Source: Hathewaya limosa (GTDB lineage Bacteria; Bacillota; Clostridia; Clostridiales; Clostridiaceae). From it: a DNA stretch of 64,000 nucleotides. A program made the position numbers and the translations under genes. The notes under the pieces were generated by a model. The model ran no database searches. It saw only the letters and a list, made by a program, of their open reading frames with translations, and was not told where the DNA came from. How positions within the stretch are numbered: the stretch's first letter is position 1; every line of letters begins with the position of its first letter. Location of the stretch: positions 1-64,000 of the forward strand of contig NZ_JAUSWN010000018.1 of the NCBI RefSeq assembly GCF_030815255.1. Reading direction: 5' to 3'. Shown here one piece after another: positions 16,744-26,020 of this stretch.

Positions 16744-18330
16744 TTATATAATATACTGAACATATAATGTGCAAGTTAGAATCATATCAATAACAACAAA
16801 TGGAGCCATTGCTCCAATGAACAATTTTTCTGTATCTTTTTTATAGGCTTCATATGCAAATGAATAAATTATGATACTACTAAAAATAGCTACTATAAAT
16901 CCTATTAATGGATTGTTTATAGGTTTAGGAACATATATCCATGCCTTTGAATATATTGATGAATAATTGTTAATTAATTTAAATACAATACTCGTTAAAA
17001 GTAATCCTAAAAATACCTTCTTACGATATCCTTCTTTTATTTTTTCTTGAAACATAGTAAAAAGACAAACTACTACTAATAGAGGAAGTAACCATTTTAC
17101 TTCAGCTCCCAGTAGAGAACAAATACCATAAATATCAGATTCTATAACCCTATTAATAGCATCTTGCCTTTCACTTTCTTTTAGTCCATTGTTATTTTTC
17201 TTAAAGTGATTATTACTAGAAGTAAAATTTAGATCATAATTATCTTTATCAGTATTAAAAATCCCATAAGTAGCTATATCATCTATACCATAATGAAATA
17301 ACTTTTCATATTTTGTCTTTGTTAAGATACTACTAAAAACGGGTTTACTATCTTTTATATAAAATTCTATTATATCATTACAAAATCCCTCTAATAACAT
17401 GATCTGATGTGAATTAGCTAAAAAATAAATCTTATCATCTTCTACTTTATAAAATTCTATATCGTTAAGATCCTCTACCTCATTTAATTCTAATTTCTTA
17501 GTTATTTCAGTTTTATTTGAATGTAAATCTACCTTCATAAGGTAATTTTTATATTCACCTTTTCTCTTAGTTTGAATAATAAAATAACTTTCTTTTAAAT
17601 TAGATACTAATCTAATATCCTTAGTAATTTGTCCTGTCATTTCAAATATTTTACACAACTTACTATCATCAATTATTTCTCCATCTTTATATTTTAATTT
17701 GATCATATTAAAGTCATTAGCTCTATAGGTAATAAAATACTCATTATTTTTTGATCTTATTCCTGAAATAAATCTAGGTTTCTTTGCTATAATTGAACAA
17801 TTTTTATTTTTATTTAAGTCTCTAATTTCCACTTTATCTTTAAATGCTAAAACTATAATTCCTTCATCTACCTTAAATGACTCTTCAACTTTTTCTTCGT
17901 GTCTTTTAGAAATCTCGTTAAAATTTTCATCTAAGAATACACTTCTTACTATAGCTCCATCTAGTGTTATGATATTCCATTGCAAATAATATTTTTTATT
18001 ATTTATTTTACTAATAAATAAATCATTTAAAACATCCGTTTCAACTTTTATACTTTTCTTTTTTAGTACTTCTCCCATTTTATCTATTTTATAAATTCTT
18101 ATATTTTCCTTATCATTAATTGTTACTATATAATCTTTATCATCTGAAATTATTTTTGAATTAACCGATGGATTAACAACCGTATCTATATATTTTCCTT
18201 TTGCCCATTTATCTGAAGGTGGTTTATTATAGTATTTAAGATTTGTTTTATAGTTATATATATTGATACATAAGTACATAATTATAACTACAGATAAAAA
18301 TTTACATAAAAAAATCAACTTTTCTTTCAC
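16744..18330 (-). CDS. Membrane protein of unknown function, tandem paralogue 1
   Basis: The 528-residue protein has one N-terminal membrane helix, a large external domain of about 370 residues with short repeating beta-rich stretches (for example KDYIVTINDKENIRIYKI), and about four C-terminal helices ending YVQYII. The motif PPSDKWAKGKYIDT just after the first helix is shared by all three copies. The beta-rich part may be a propeller-like sensor domain, but this is only an impression. The start is GTG with AAGGAG upstream. I do not recognise the family. It is the most distal of three copies and is preceded by a duplicated gene fragment. Confidence 0.7.
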   Translation of the reverse strand: MKEKLIFLCKFLSVVIIMYLCINIYNYKTNLKYYNKPPSDKWAKGKYIDTVVNPSVNSKIISDDKDYIVTINDKENIRIYKIDKMGEVLKKKSIKVETDVLNDLFISKINNKKYYLQWNIITLDGAIVRSVFLDENFNEISKRHEEKVEESFKVDEGIIVLAFKDKVEIRDLNKNKNCSIIAKKPRFISGIRSKNNEYFITYRANDFNMIKLKYKDGEIIDDSKLCKIFEMTGQITKDIRLVSNLKESYFIIQTKRKGEYKNYLMKVDLHSNKTEITKKLELNEVEDLNDIEFYKVEDDKIYFLANSHQIMLLEGFCNDIIEFYIKDSKPVFSSILTKTKYEKLFHYGIDDIATYGIFNTDKDNYDLNFTSSNNHFKKNNNGLKESERQDAINRVIESDIYGICSLLGAEVKWLLPLLVVVCLFTMFQEKIKEGYRKKVFLGLLLTSIVFKLINNYSSIYSKAWIYVPKPINNPLIGFIVAIFSSIIIYSFAYEAYKKDTEKLFIGAMAPFVVIDMILTCTLYVQYII

Positions 18331-18356
18331 AATGTAATCTCCTTATTAAATACTAA

Positions 18357-18485
18357 TAAAGGGGTTGTTTTTCTTATATTATTTACCTGATGATATCATA
18401 GAAAACTTTTTAAAAAATCATTTTCTTTTTTTCATCTTTATTATCTTCAAATTATTTTGTCTTAATAATCATTGCAACCCCTTTA
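18357..18485. repeat. Inverted-repeat element, possible small MITE-like unit
   Basis: Eleven-base inverted arms TAAAGGGGTTG (18357-18367) and CAACCCCTTTA (18475-18485) enclose about 107 AT-rich bases without an ORF. It lies in the 330-base spacer upstream of membrane paralogue 1. No target-site duplication is evident, so a mobile origin is only a possibility. The rest of this spacer also has an eight-base inverted repeat TATACGTT/AACGTATA (18637-18658). Confidence 0.3.
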
Positions 18486-18660
18486 TAAAACAACTTTAAC
18501 ATAATATTCAGAAAATTTCAAATATTTAACTTAACATTGTAAAATTTAATTATATATTCTTTGGATAAGAACTTTTAAAAGTTTATATTTATTATTAACA
18601 TTTGTAGTATTATTAAATAGTTTTTAACTTCAAAAATATACGTTCTATAAAACGTATACA

Positions 18661-18699
18661 AATTATAAGGGTAAGCCTTATCAGCCTACCCTTATAATT
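18661..18699 (-). terminator. Duplicated terminator of the TudS-related gene
   Basis: ATTATAAGGGTA/TACCCTTATAAT arms match the terminator at 22307-22345 almost base for base. This copy comes with a fragment of the gene it once followed. Confidence 0.7.
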
Positions 18700-18791
18700 T
18701 TATTTATTAAATATTTTATCAAAATCATATTTATCTATATCACCTTCACAAATTCCTAAGAAAGAAATTTGTAAACCATTTTCATATAATA
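18700..18791 (-). pseudogene. 3' remnant of the TudS-related gene
   Basis: This segment repeats the last codons of the gene at 22346-22900 (ENGLQISFLGICE, then DIDKYDFDKIFN and a stop) with scattered base changes and no gap. Together with the duplicated terminator it makes a 131-base copy (18661-18791 against 22307-22437). It ends in TATTATAT, which is shared with the 3' end of membrane paralogue 2. The TGA stop of that paralogue is supplied by this fragment. It is a duplication scar. Confidence 0.8.
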
Positions 18792-20365
18792 TACTGAACA
18801 TACAAAGTAGAAGTTATAATCATATCAGCCATAGCAAATGGAGCCATTGCCCCAATGAACAACTTTTCTGTATCCTTTTTATACTCTATATATGCAAATG
18901 AGTAAATTATGATACTACTAAAAATAGCTACTATGGACCCTATCAATGGATTGTTTATAGGTTTAGGAATATATATCCACGTTCTTGAATAGATAACTGA
19001 ATAATTATTAATTAACTTAAAAATAATACTTATTAAAATTAGTATTAAAAATGCTTTTTTACGATACTTTTCCTTTATTTTTTCTTGAAATGCAGTAAAA
19101 AAACAGATTACTACAAATACTGGAATTAACCATTTAAAGGCAGATACTAATAAACAACAAGAACCATAAAAATCAGCTTCTATAACTTTAGTAATGGCAT
19201 ATTGTATTTCACTATCTCTAATGCCATTATTCTTTACTTTGAAACTAATATCGCTAGAAGTAAAGTTTAATTCATATTTTTCATTATCAGTATTAAGAGT
19301 TGCATAAGTAACTATATCATCTAACCCATAATGAAATATTTTTGTATTCTTTGTTTTACTTAAAATACTATCAAAAACAGGTTTACCATCTCTTATATAA
19401 AATTCTATTATGTCATTACAAACTCCATCTAATAATGTCATTCTATTTGAATTGGCTAAAAAATAAATCTTATCATTTTCTACCTTATAAAATTCTATAT
19501 CATTGAGTTCCATTACTTCATTTAATCGTAATCCTTTAGAATCCCCCATTTTATTGGAGTCTAAATCTACTTTTATAAAAATATTATTAGGCTCACCCTT
19601 TGCCATTGTTTGAACAATAAAATAATTTTCTTTTAAGTTAGATACTAATTTAATATCTAATGTGCTTTCCATCCCTACTTCAATTATATGACCTAATTTT
19701 TCATTTTGTATGAACTTTCCATCCTTAAATTTTAATTTAATCATTTCAAAATTCTTATTTCTATAAGTAATAAAATAATCCTTATTTTTTGATTTTATAC
19801 CAGATATAAACCTAGGCTTATCCCCCTTGATTGAATAGGATTTATTCTTATTTAAATCTTTAACCTCTAATCTATCTTTAAATCCAAAGACTACAAGTCC
19901 CTCATCTAATTTAAATGATTCTTGAACGTTTTCTTCTTGTCTTTTAGAAATCTCATTGAAATTTTCATCTAAAAATACATTTTTTATTGTAGCACCATCC
20001 AATGTTGTACAGCTCCATTGCAGATAATATTTTCTATCATTTATTTTACTAATAAATAAATCATTTAAAATATCTGTTTCACACTTTATACTTTTCTTTT
20101 TTAGTACTTCTCCCATTTTATTTGTTTTATAAATTTTTATATTTTCCTTATCATTAATCGTTACTATATAATTTTTACCATCTGAAATTATTTTTGAATT
20201 AATCGATGGATTAACTGTATCTATATATTTTCCTTTTGCCCATTTATCTGAAGGTGGTTTGCTATAATACTTAAGATTTGTTTTATAGTTATATGCATTC
20301 ACACATAAATACATAGCTATAACAACAGCCAGAAACTTCAACCAAAAAGTTAACTTTTTTTTCAT
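18782..20365 (-). CDS. Membrane protein of unknown function, tandem paralogue 2
   Basis: The 527-residue protein is the closest relative of paralogue 1, with the same layout: an N-terminal helix, PPSDKWAKGKYIDT, a beta-rich external domain and four C-terminal helices. Its last residues YVQYII are followed by TGA, whereas the other two copies use TAA. The TGA comes from the fused fragment at 18700-18791. The ribosome site is GGAG 13 bases before the ATG, with AAGG closer in. Function is unknown. Confidence 0.7.
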   Translation of the reverse strand: MKKKLTFWLKFLAVVIAMYLCVNAYNYKTNLKYYSKPPSDKWAKGKYIDTVNPSINSKIISDGKNYIVTINDKENIKIYKTNKMGEVLKKKSIKCETDILNDLFISKINDRKYYLQWSCTTLDGATIKNVFLDENFNEISKRQEENVQESFKLDEGLVVFGFKDRLEVKDLNKNKSYSIKGDKPRFISGIKSKNKDYFITYRNKNFEMIKLKFKDGKFIQNEKLGHIIEVGMESTLDIKLVSNLKENYFIVQTMAKGEPNNIFIKVDLDSNKMGDSKGLRLNEVMELNDIEFYKVENDKIYFLANSNRMTLLDGVCNDIIEFYIRDGKPVFDSILSKTKNTKIFHYGLDDIVTYATLNTDNEKYELNFTSSDISFKVKNNGIRDSEIQYAITKVIEADFYGSCCLLVSAFKWLIPVFVVICFFTAFQEKIKEKYRKKAFLILILISIIFKLINNYSVIYSRTWIYIPKPINNPLIGSIVAIFSSIIIYSFAYIEYKKDTEKLFIGAMAPFAMADMIITSTLYVQYII

Positions 20366-20642
20366 ATCCTTTAATCTCCTTCTAATTATTTATATATAAT
20401 CAAAAGTTTTCCTCCCTCTAAATTATTTTATCGGAATTTTCAAAAAATTTCAACTTTTTGATTGTTTCTTTGTTATTTATCTTTGTTAATAATCTTATAT
20501 CTCTTTTATTAAAATTTTATAATAAAAGGTTTATTACTATAATATATCGAATATATTCATTATTATTAGTATTTAGTACGTCTTTCTTTTACATATTCTT
20601 AAATATTATTTGATAAATTATATTATTGGATTTTTATCATAA

Positions 20643-22226
20643 TTATAATATATACTGAACATATAAGGTAAATGTTAAAATCATATCAACAACTAAATAT
20701 GGTGAAATAGAACTTATAAAGGACCTCTCCTTATATCTTTTATATGATACATATGAAAATCCATAAATTATGAAACTTATAAAAATGCACATTAATATCC
20801 CAATGACTATGTTATTTAATGGCCAAGGCATTTTTAACCAATTCTTACTATAAACAACACTGTGGATATTTATAATCTTAAATATAATAATAGATCCTAT
20901 TAACCCTAAGAAAATTTTTATAAGGTTTTCTTCTTTAAACTTATGTTGAATAATGCTAAAACAACTTACAACTACTAATGATGATAATAACCATTTAGCT
21001 CCTAATATCAAAATCATACATGTACCATAAGCATCGGCCTCAAGTGTAGCCAAAAATGCATCTTTTCTTTCTCTTGCTTTAATCTGATTATTTTTGTTCT
21101 TGAATTCTTTATCACAAGATGTAAATTTTAAATCATATTCATCTTTCTCAGCATTATATTCACCATACACAACTATATCATTTAATCCATTTTGGAAATT
21201 TTCTATACTTTTAAATTTTGATACAGCATTGGTAAAAACAGCTTTGTTTCCATCTATATAAAACTCAACTATATCATCGTAGGCTCCGTTAAAATCTGTA
21301 ATTCTATTACCATTACCTAAAAACCAAATCTTATTATCCTCTTGTTTATAAGATACTATATTGCTAAGTTGGATAATACCATCTAATTTAATTTCTTTAA
21401 ATTCATTACTTTTATTAGTATATAGATTAAAGCTTCCAAAACTATTTATAGGCTCTTTATATTGACTTTCTTGTAGTATAAGATACGCCATTTCATCATT
21501 TACAACAATATCCATAGCTTCTGTTGTTCTCTTAGTTCTTTCTATAAGTTTAAATACATTCACTGGTTCCGAGATCTTTCCTTTAGTATATTTTACTTTA
21601 ACTATGTTAAAATCTTTATCTCTATAAATGATAAAGTAATCATTTCCCTTACCTTTTTTTCCATTTAAGAATTGAGGCTGATTTGCCTTTATAAAATATT
21701 TTTTATTATCATTTAAATCTCTAACTTCTATCTTATCTTTATATCCAAAAATCATAATACCTTCATCCATTTTGCAAGAACATTGAAGCTTTTCTTCTGT
21801 TCTTTTAGAAATCTCATTAAAATTTTTATCTAGAAAGACACTTTTAACTATAGCTCCATCTAGTGTCAAACTATTCCATTGAAGATAAAATTTATTGTTT
21901 TTTAATTTCATAATAGTTAAATCATTTAAAATATCAGTTTCTATTTTTATTGTTTTCTTTAAAAGTACATCTCCTAAATTATTAATTTTAAAAATTTTTA
22001 TAGTTTCTTTATCATTAATTGCCAATATATAATTTTTATCTTCTGAAATTATTCGACAACTAATGTTGGGCTTTAAAGTATCTATATATTTTCCTTTTCC
22101 CCATTTATCTGAAGGTGGCTTGGAATATATGTTTAAATTTATCTTATAATTATATAAGTTAATACCAGAATATAGTACTAAAATTACTAATAAAAATGTT
22201 TTTATAAACCCTCTCTTTTTTTTCAT
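20643..22226 (-). CDS. Membrane protein of unknown function, tandem paralogue 3
   Basis: The 527-residue protein is the most diverged of the three, yet keeps PPSDKWGKGKYIDT, the SVFLDKNFNEISKR block, the four C-terminal helices and the end YVQYIL. It is the first of the three in transcription order, 80 bases after the TudS-related terminator. GGAG stands about 12 bases before the ATG. A role is not known; a surface sensor or a partner in cell-envelope handling is possible but not supported by motif. Confidence 0.7.
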   Translation of the reverse strand: MKKKRGFIKTFLLVILVLYSGINLYNYKINLNIYSKPPSDKWGKGKYIDTLKPNISCRIISEDKNYILAINDKETIKIFKINNLGDVLLKKTIKIETDILNDLTIMKLKNNKFYLQWNSLTLDGAIVKSVFLDKNFNEISKRTEEKLQCSCKMDEGIMIFGYKDKIEVRDLNDNKKYFIKANQPQFLNGKKGKGNDYFIIYRDKDFNIVKVKYTKGKISEPVNVFKLIERTKRTTEAMDIVVNDEMAYLILQESQYKEPINSFGSFNLYTNKSNEFKEIKLDGIIQLSNIVSYKQEDNKIWFLGNGNRITDFNGAYDDIVEFYIDGNKAVFTNAVSKFKSIENFQNGLNDIVVYGEYNAEKDEYDLKFTSCDKEFKNKNNQIKARERKDAFLATLEADAYGTCMILILGAKWLLSSLVVVSCFSIIQHKFKEENLIKIFLGLIGSIIIFKIINIHSVVYSKNWLKMPWPLNNIVIGILMCIFISFIIYGFSYVSYKRYKERSFISSISPYLVVDMILTFTLYVQYIL

Positions 22227-22306
22227 TATAATTGTATTCTCCTTTATAAATATAATAATATTGTTATATTATCACAATATTCTCAATTTTTAAACTATAT
22301 TGTAAA

Positions 22307-22345
22307 AATTATAAGGGTAAGCTTTACCAGCCTACCCTTATAATT
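22307..22345 (-). terminator. Terminator of the TudS-related gene
   Basis: Perfect 12-base arms ATTATAAGGGTA/TACCCTTATAAT followed by TTTTT on the minus strand directly after the stop codon. It is duplicated at 18661-18699. Confidence 0.85.
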
Positions 22346-22900
22346 TTATCTATTAAATATTTTATCAAAATCATATTTATCGATATCACTCTCACAAATT
22401 CCTAAGAAAGATATCTGTAATCCATTTTCATATAATAATTTACGCAATTCATCCATATACACACCATATTCTCTTTCATAAGTTACAGAATCAATTAGCT
22501 CTTGCAAGTCATCAATTTTTGATAATTCTCCTATATACTTATCAGATTTACAAGTCCCATCAATACCACAACTTGGACTACCATTTACTCCTATAATATA
22601 ATCTACTTTATATCCATTTTGTATATATTCCATAATTTGATCAACTATAGGCATTAATAAATTTCTACATTGTTTTCTATAAAAAGGATTATCAAATTGT
22701 TCTTTTACATGTCCCCATCTTTTCATGCCATAATGCATAAGTTCTGGGCAAGGCAATTGTATAATTCCATAATCTCTATCTATTAATTCATAAATTAATT
22801 TTTTTAAAACAGAACTATATTTATGACAAGATGATTCAACCTTAGAATTAGCATTTAAAAAACAATGTGCTACAACGCATAACTTTCTGCTTTTATCCAT
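22346..22900 (-). CDS. TudS-related putative desulfidase (DUF523-like, CD3072-type)
   Basis: The 184-residue protein carries conserved cysteines in VAHCFLN, SSCHKYS, LPCPE and GSPSCGIDG, as in the DUF523/TudS group. TudS enzymes remove sulfur from thiouracil with a [4Fe-4S] cluster, and this shorter branch is named only by relation, so the reaction is uncertain. It follows the binding-protein gene of an ABC importer by 10 bases with GGAG before its ATG, and is probably the last gene of that operon. The gene's 3' end has been copied to 18700-18791. Confidence 0.75.
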   Translation of the reverse strand: MDKSRKLCVVAHCFLNANSKVESSCHKYSSVLKKLIYELIDRDYGIIQLPCPELMHYGMKRWGHVKEQFDNPFYRKQCRNLLMPIVDQIMEYIQNGYKVDYIIGVNGSPSCGIDGTCKSDKYIGELSKIDDLQELIDSVTYEREYGVYMDELRKLLYENGLQISFLGICESDIDKYDFDKIFNR

Positions 22901-22910
22901 AAATATTCTC

Positions 22911-24269
22911 CTAATTACTTCTAGCCTCTTTCATTGCTTTTTCTCCATTTTGTTGGGCATCTTTTAATGCTTGATCCACATTCTTTTTCCCAGCAAAAAC
23001 TTGTTCAAGTTCTTTTCCTAATGCATCTAACGCTGGAATACATCCTATACTTCTAGCACCTGTCCATCCCTTATCTAAAGTTTTCAATGGTACTTCCTTT
23101 GCTGGATTTTCTTTTAAAAATTCCTTATATTTATCACTTTCTATAGCAGATTTTCTAACTGGAATATAACCTGTTTGCATTGAAAAATAAGTTGTATTTT
23201 CAGTATTTATAAGATATTTCATATATAGCCATGCTGCTAATTTTTGCTCTGGTGTTCCTTGATTAAACATTGCTATATTAGTTCCATAATATAATTGAGC
23301 ATCCTCTTTATCTACTGGTAATGGAGCCAAGAACCATTTTCCCTCAAAGCCTTTCTTTATATAAGGTAATGCTGAAGTTGATGCAACACACATAGCTGCC
23401 TTTTTCTTAATAAATGTATTATTGGAATGTTTATCTTCACCAGCTAATATAGCTGTTTTATTACTTATCATTCCATTTATAAAATCTACTGTTGCTTTTG
23501 TTTCTGGAGTATCAAAATTAATTTTATCTTTTTCCTCGTCTATAACTAATCCGCCAGATTGTTTTACCCATATACCAATATCAGTAGAGATATTGTTTTC
23601 AAATGCTATACCATATACTTCTGGCTTTCCATCCTTATCTTTGTCTACAGTTAACTTTTTACTAGCTTCTTTGAGTTCAGCCCAAGTTTTAGGAACCTCT
23701 ACTCCTTTTTCTTTTAGCATATCCTCATTATAGTACATAACCATTTGACTCTTGTTTAAAGGTAGAGTATATTGTTTATCTTCAAAAGTACCATCTTTAT
23801 AAAAAATTTCTGGAATATCTTGAATTTCATCTTCTTTCATTCCAAACTTTTCATTTTTCTCATAAGGTTTTAAGTTCTCCACAAGATCTTTATCCATATA
23901 CCAAGTTAATCTGTTGTTATATATTTGAGTTATAGTTGGCAATGTCTTACTTTTTGCAGCTCCCATAAGCTTTTGAAATAAATCTCTATAACCACCTTGA
24001 TTAACTAACTTAACCTTGATCTTAGGATTCTTTGCTTCAAAATCCTTTGTTATTTTTTCGATAGCCTTTTGATTAACCCCTTTCATTGAATGCCAAAATT
24101 CAATTTCTACATTATCTTTGATTTCAGATGGAATATCTCCTTTAGCTTCCACTGTCTTAGTTTCAGTTTCTTTAGCCTCTTCTTTCTTATTTGTTGATGC
24201 ACTAGAACATCCAACTAAAGATAATGTCATCACCCCAGCCACCAACATGGAAATAAATCTTTTTTTCAT
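22911..24269 (-). CDS. ABC transporter substrate-binding lipoprotein, UgpB-like (SBP family 1)
   Basis: The 452-residue lipoprotein (signal peptide ending LVGC) has the SBP family 1 fold. The start of the mature protein, EFWHSMKG, is characteristic of UgpB-type glycerol-3-phosphate binding proteins, and the following region fits that group. Ligand choice (glycerol-3-phosphate, its diesters or a sugar) cannot be proven here. The ribosome site is GGGGGGAAA. It is the fourth gene of an operon that runs ATPase, two permeases, binding protein, TudS-related protein. Confidence 0.82.
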   Translation of the reverse strand: MKKRFISMLVAGVMTLSLVGCSSASTNKKEEAKETETKTVEAKGDIPSEIKDNVEIEFWHSMKGVNQKAIEKITKDFEAKNPKIKVKLVNQGGYRDLFQKLMGAAKSKTLPTITQIYNNRLTWYMDKDLVENLKPYEKNEKFGMKEDEIQDIPEIFYKDGTFEDKQYTLPLNKSQMVMYYNEDMLKEKGVEVPKTWAELKEASKKLTVDKDKDGKPEVYGIAFENNISTDIGIWVKQSGGLVIDEEKDKINFDTPETKATVDFINGMISNKTAILAGEDKHSNNTFIKKKAAMCVASTSALPYIKKGFEGKWFLAPLPVDKEDAQLYYGTNIAMFNQGTPEQKLAAWLYMKYLINTENTTYFSMQTGYIPVRKSAIESDKYKEFLKENPAKEVPLKTLDKGWTGARSIGCIPALDALGKELEQVFAGKKNVDQALKDAQQNGEKAMKEARSN

Positions 24270-24308
24270 TTTAAATTTCCCCCCATTTAAAATATGTATT
24301 TTATTAAT

Positions 24309-25133
24309 TTATCCTTTAATACCTGAATTACTAACCCCATTCATTATTTGTTTTGATAATACTATAAACAATATAACCATAGGAATTATTATAATTAGAG
24401 ATGCCGCCATTAAAATATGATAATCCATACCAACTTCACTAGAAAATTTAGAGAGAACTATTGGTAGTGTTCTCATTTCCTCAGAGTTGGTCATTATTAG
24501 TGGCCACATGAAAGAGTTCCAACTATTAATTATTTTTAGTATAGCCATAGTCATTATAGCTGGTTTCGCCATAGGAATCATAATATATATTAAATATTTA
24601 AAATCGCTACAATTATCTACCTTAGCTGCGTAATATAACTGTTTTGGTATTCCTATAAAATATTGTCTTAAGAAAAATATAGTTGATATACTTGTGCACC
24701 ACGGAATTATTAAAGCCTTATATGTATTAATCCATCCTAGCTTACTTAATGTAACAAAGTTAGGTATTAATAGTACCTCTCCTGGAACCATCATTGTTCC
24801 AATAAGTAATGTAAAAAGTAAATTTTTACCTCTGAATTCAAAGTGTGAAAAGGCAAAGGCCGCCAATATAGTAGTTACAAGTTCACCTATAGTTATTCCT
24901 ACAGTTACAATGACACTGTTAAGTACATATCTAGTAAACCCTTCTAGTCTACACACTTCTTTAAAATTTTCCCATCTAAACTTTTTGGGCATTATTACTG
25001 GTGGATTACTAAAAACCTCTTTAGGACTTTTTAATGCTGTAAGTAAAATCCATATAAAAGGGGTAAGTATAAATATGGCTATTATTATAAGAATCAAGTA
25101 TTTTAAAATTTTTTCTATAGTTCCTTTATTCAT
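24309..25133 (-). CDS. Carbohydrate-type ABC transporter permease (UgpE/MalG-like)
   Basis: The 274-residue permease has six helices and the EAA loop YYAAKVDNCSDFKYLIYIMIP typical of the MalG side of carbohydrate and glycerophosphate importers. GAGGAGG precedes its ATG. It lies 13 bases downstream of the second permease. Confidence 0.85.
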   Translation of the reverse strand: MNKGTIEKILKYLILIIIAIFILTPFIWILLTALKSPKEVFSNPPVIMPKKFRWENFKEVCRLEGFTRYVLNSVIVTVGITIGELVTTILAAFAFSHFEFRGKNLLFTLLIGTMMVPGEVLLIPNFVTLSKLGWINTYKALIIPWCTSISTIFFLRQYFIGIPKQLYYAAKVDNCSDFKYLIYIMIPMAKPAIMTMAILKIINSWNSFMWPLIMTNSEEMRTLPIVLSKFSSEVGMDYHILMAASLIIIIPMVILFIVLSKQIMNGVSNSGIKG

Positions 25134-25146
25134 ATACTTTCCTCCT

Positions 25147-26016
25147 CTAATATCTAAACCTATTTTTAGTAATTTTAAATTGTATCAACGTAAATATTAG
25201 TATTATGACAAATAATATAAATGATGCAGCAGCCGCTACCGCAAATTGCCAGTTCATATAAAACTTATCAAATATATAATAAACTATAGTCATGGCACTA
25301 TTTAAGGGACCTGGACTCTTATCATAGAGAACAAATATTGAGTCAAATAATTTAAATCCCCTAATTATAGAAGTTATAGATAAAAATAATATTATAGGAG
25401 ACAGCAATGGTAATGTTATTTGTTCAAATGTTTTCCACCTACTTGCGCCATCTACTCTTGCGGCATAGTAATATCTTTCATCTATACATTGCATTCCAGC
25501 GAGAATTATTAATACATTGTATCCCAAACCCTTCCATACATTTAATAAAACCAAAAGTGGCATAGTATAAGAACTGTCCTTTAAAAATTCCTTTGAACTG
25601 ATTCCCATATAATTAAGAATTATATTTATAAGTCCTTGATCACTATGAAATATCCATCTCCAGCCTACACTAATGGCAATTGTACTTGTGACAAAAGGTA
25701 AGAAATAAACACTCTTAAAAAAATGCTTAAACCTTACATTACTGTTTAATAAAGTAGCTATAAATAAAGCCAGGCAAATGGTAAGTGGCACTGAAATTAA
25801 AACATATGTAAAAGTGTTCTTTAAAGCTAAATAAAAATTTCTATCTGTTAAAACATAATTATAGTTATCTAACCCTCTCCTATAAACTATGTCTCTAATA
25901 TAATCAAATTTAATATAAAAACTCATAAAAAAAACTTTTATAACAGGATAAATTTGAAAAACAAGAATTATTAATAAACTAGGAATTAAATACAAATATG
26001 CTTTTTTATTCTTCAT
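25147..26016 (-). CDS. Carbohydrate-type ABC transporter permease (UgpA/MalF-like)
   Basis: The 289-residue permease has an N-terminal helix (YLYLIPSLLIILVFQIYPVIK), which is the usual opening of MalF/UgpA proteins, and the EAA loop YYYAARVDGASRWKTFEQITLP. It pairs with the MalG-like permease downstream. The ATPase gene ends four bases upstream of its start, so translation is probably coupled. Confidence 0.85.
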   Translation of the reverse strand: MKNKKAYLYLIPSLLIILVFQIYPVIKVFFMSFYIKFDYIRDIVYRRGLDNYNYVLTDRNFYLALKNTFTYVLISVPLTICLALFIATLLNSNVRFKHFFKSVYFLPFVTSTIAISVGWRWIFHSDQGLINIILNYMGISSKEFLKDSSYTMPLLVLLNVWKGLGYNVLIILAGMQCIDERYYYAARVDGASRWKTFEQITLPLLSPIILFLSITSIIRGFKLFDSIFVLYDKSPGPLNSAMTIVYYIFDKFYMNWQFAVAAAASFILFVIILIFTLIQFKITKNRFRY

Positions 26017-26020
26017 AACA

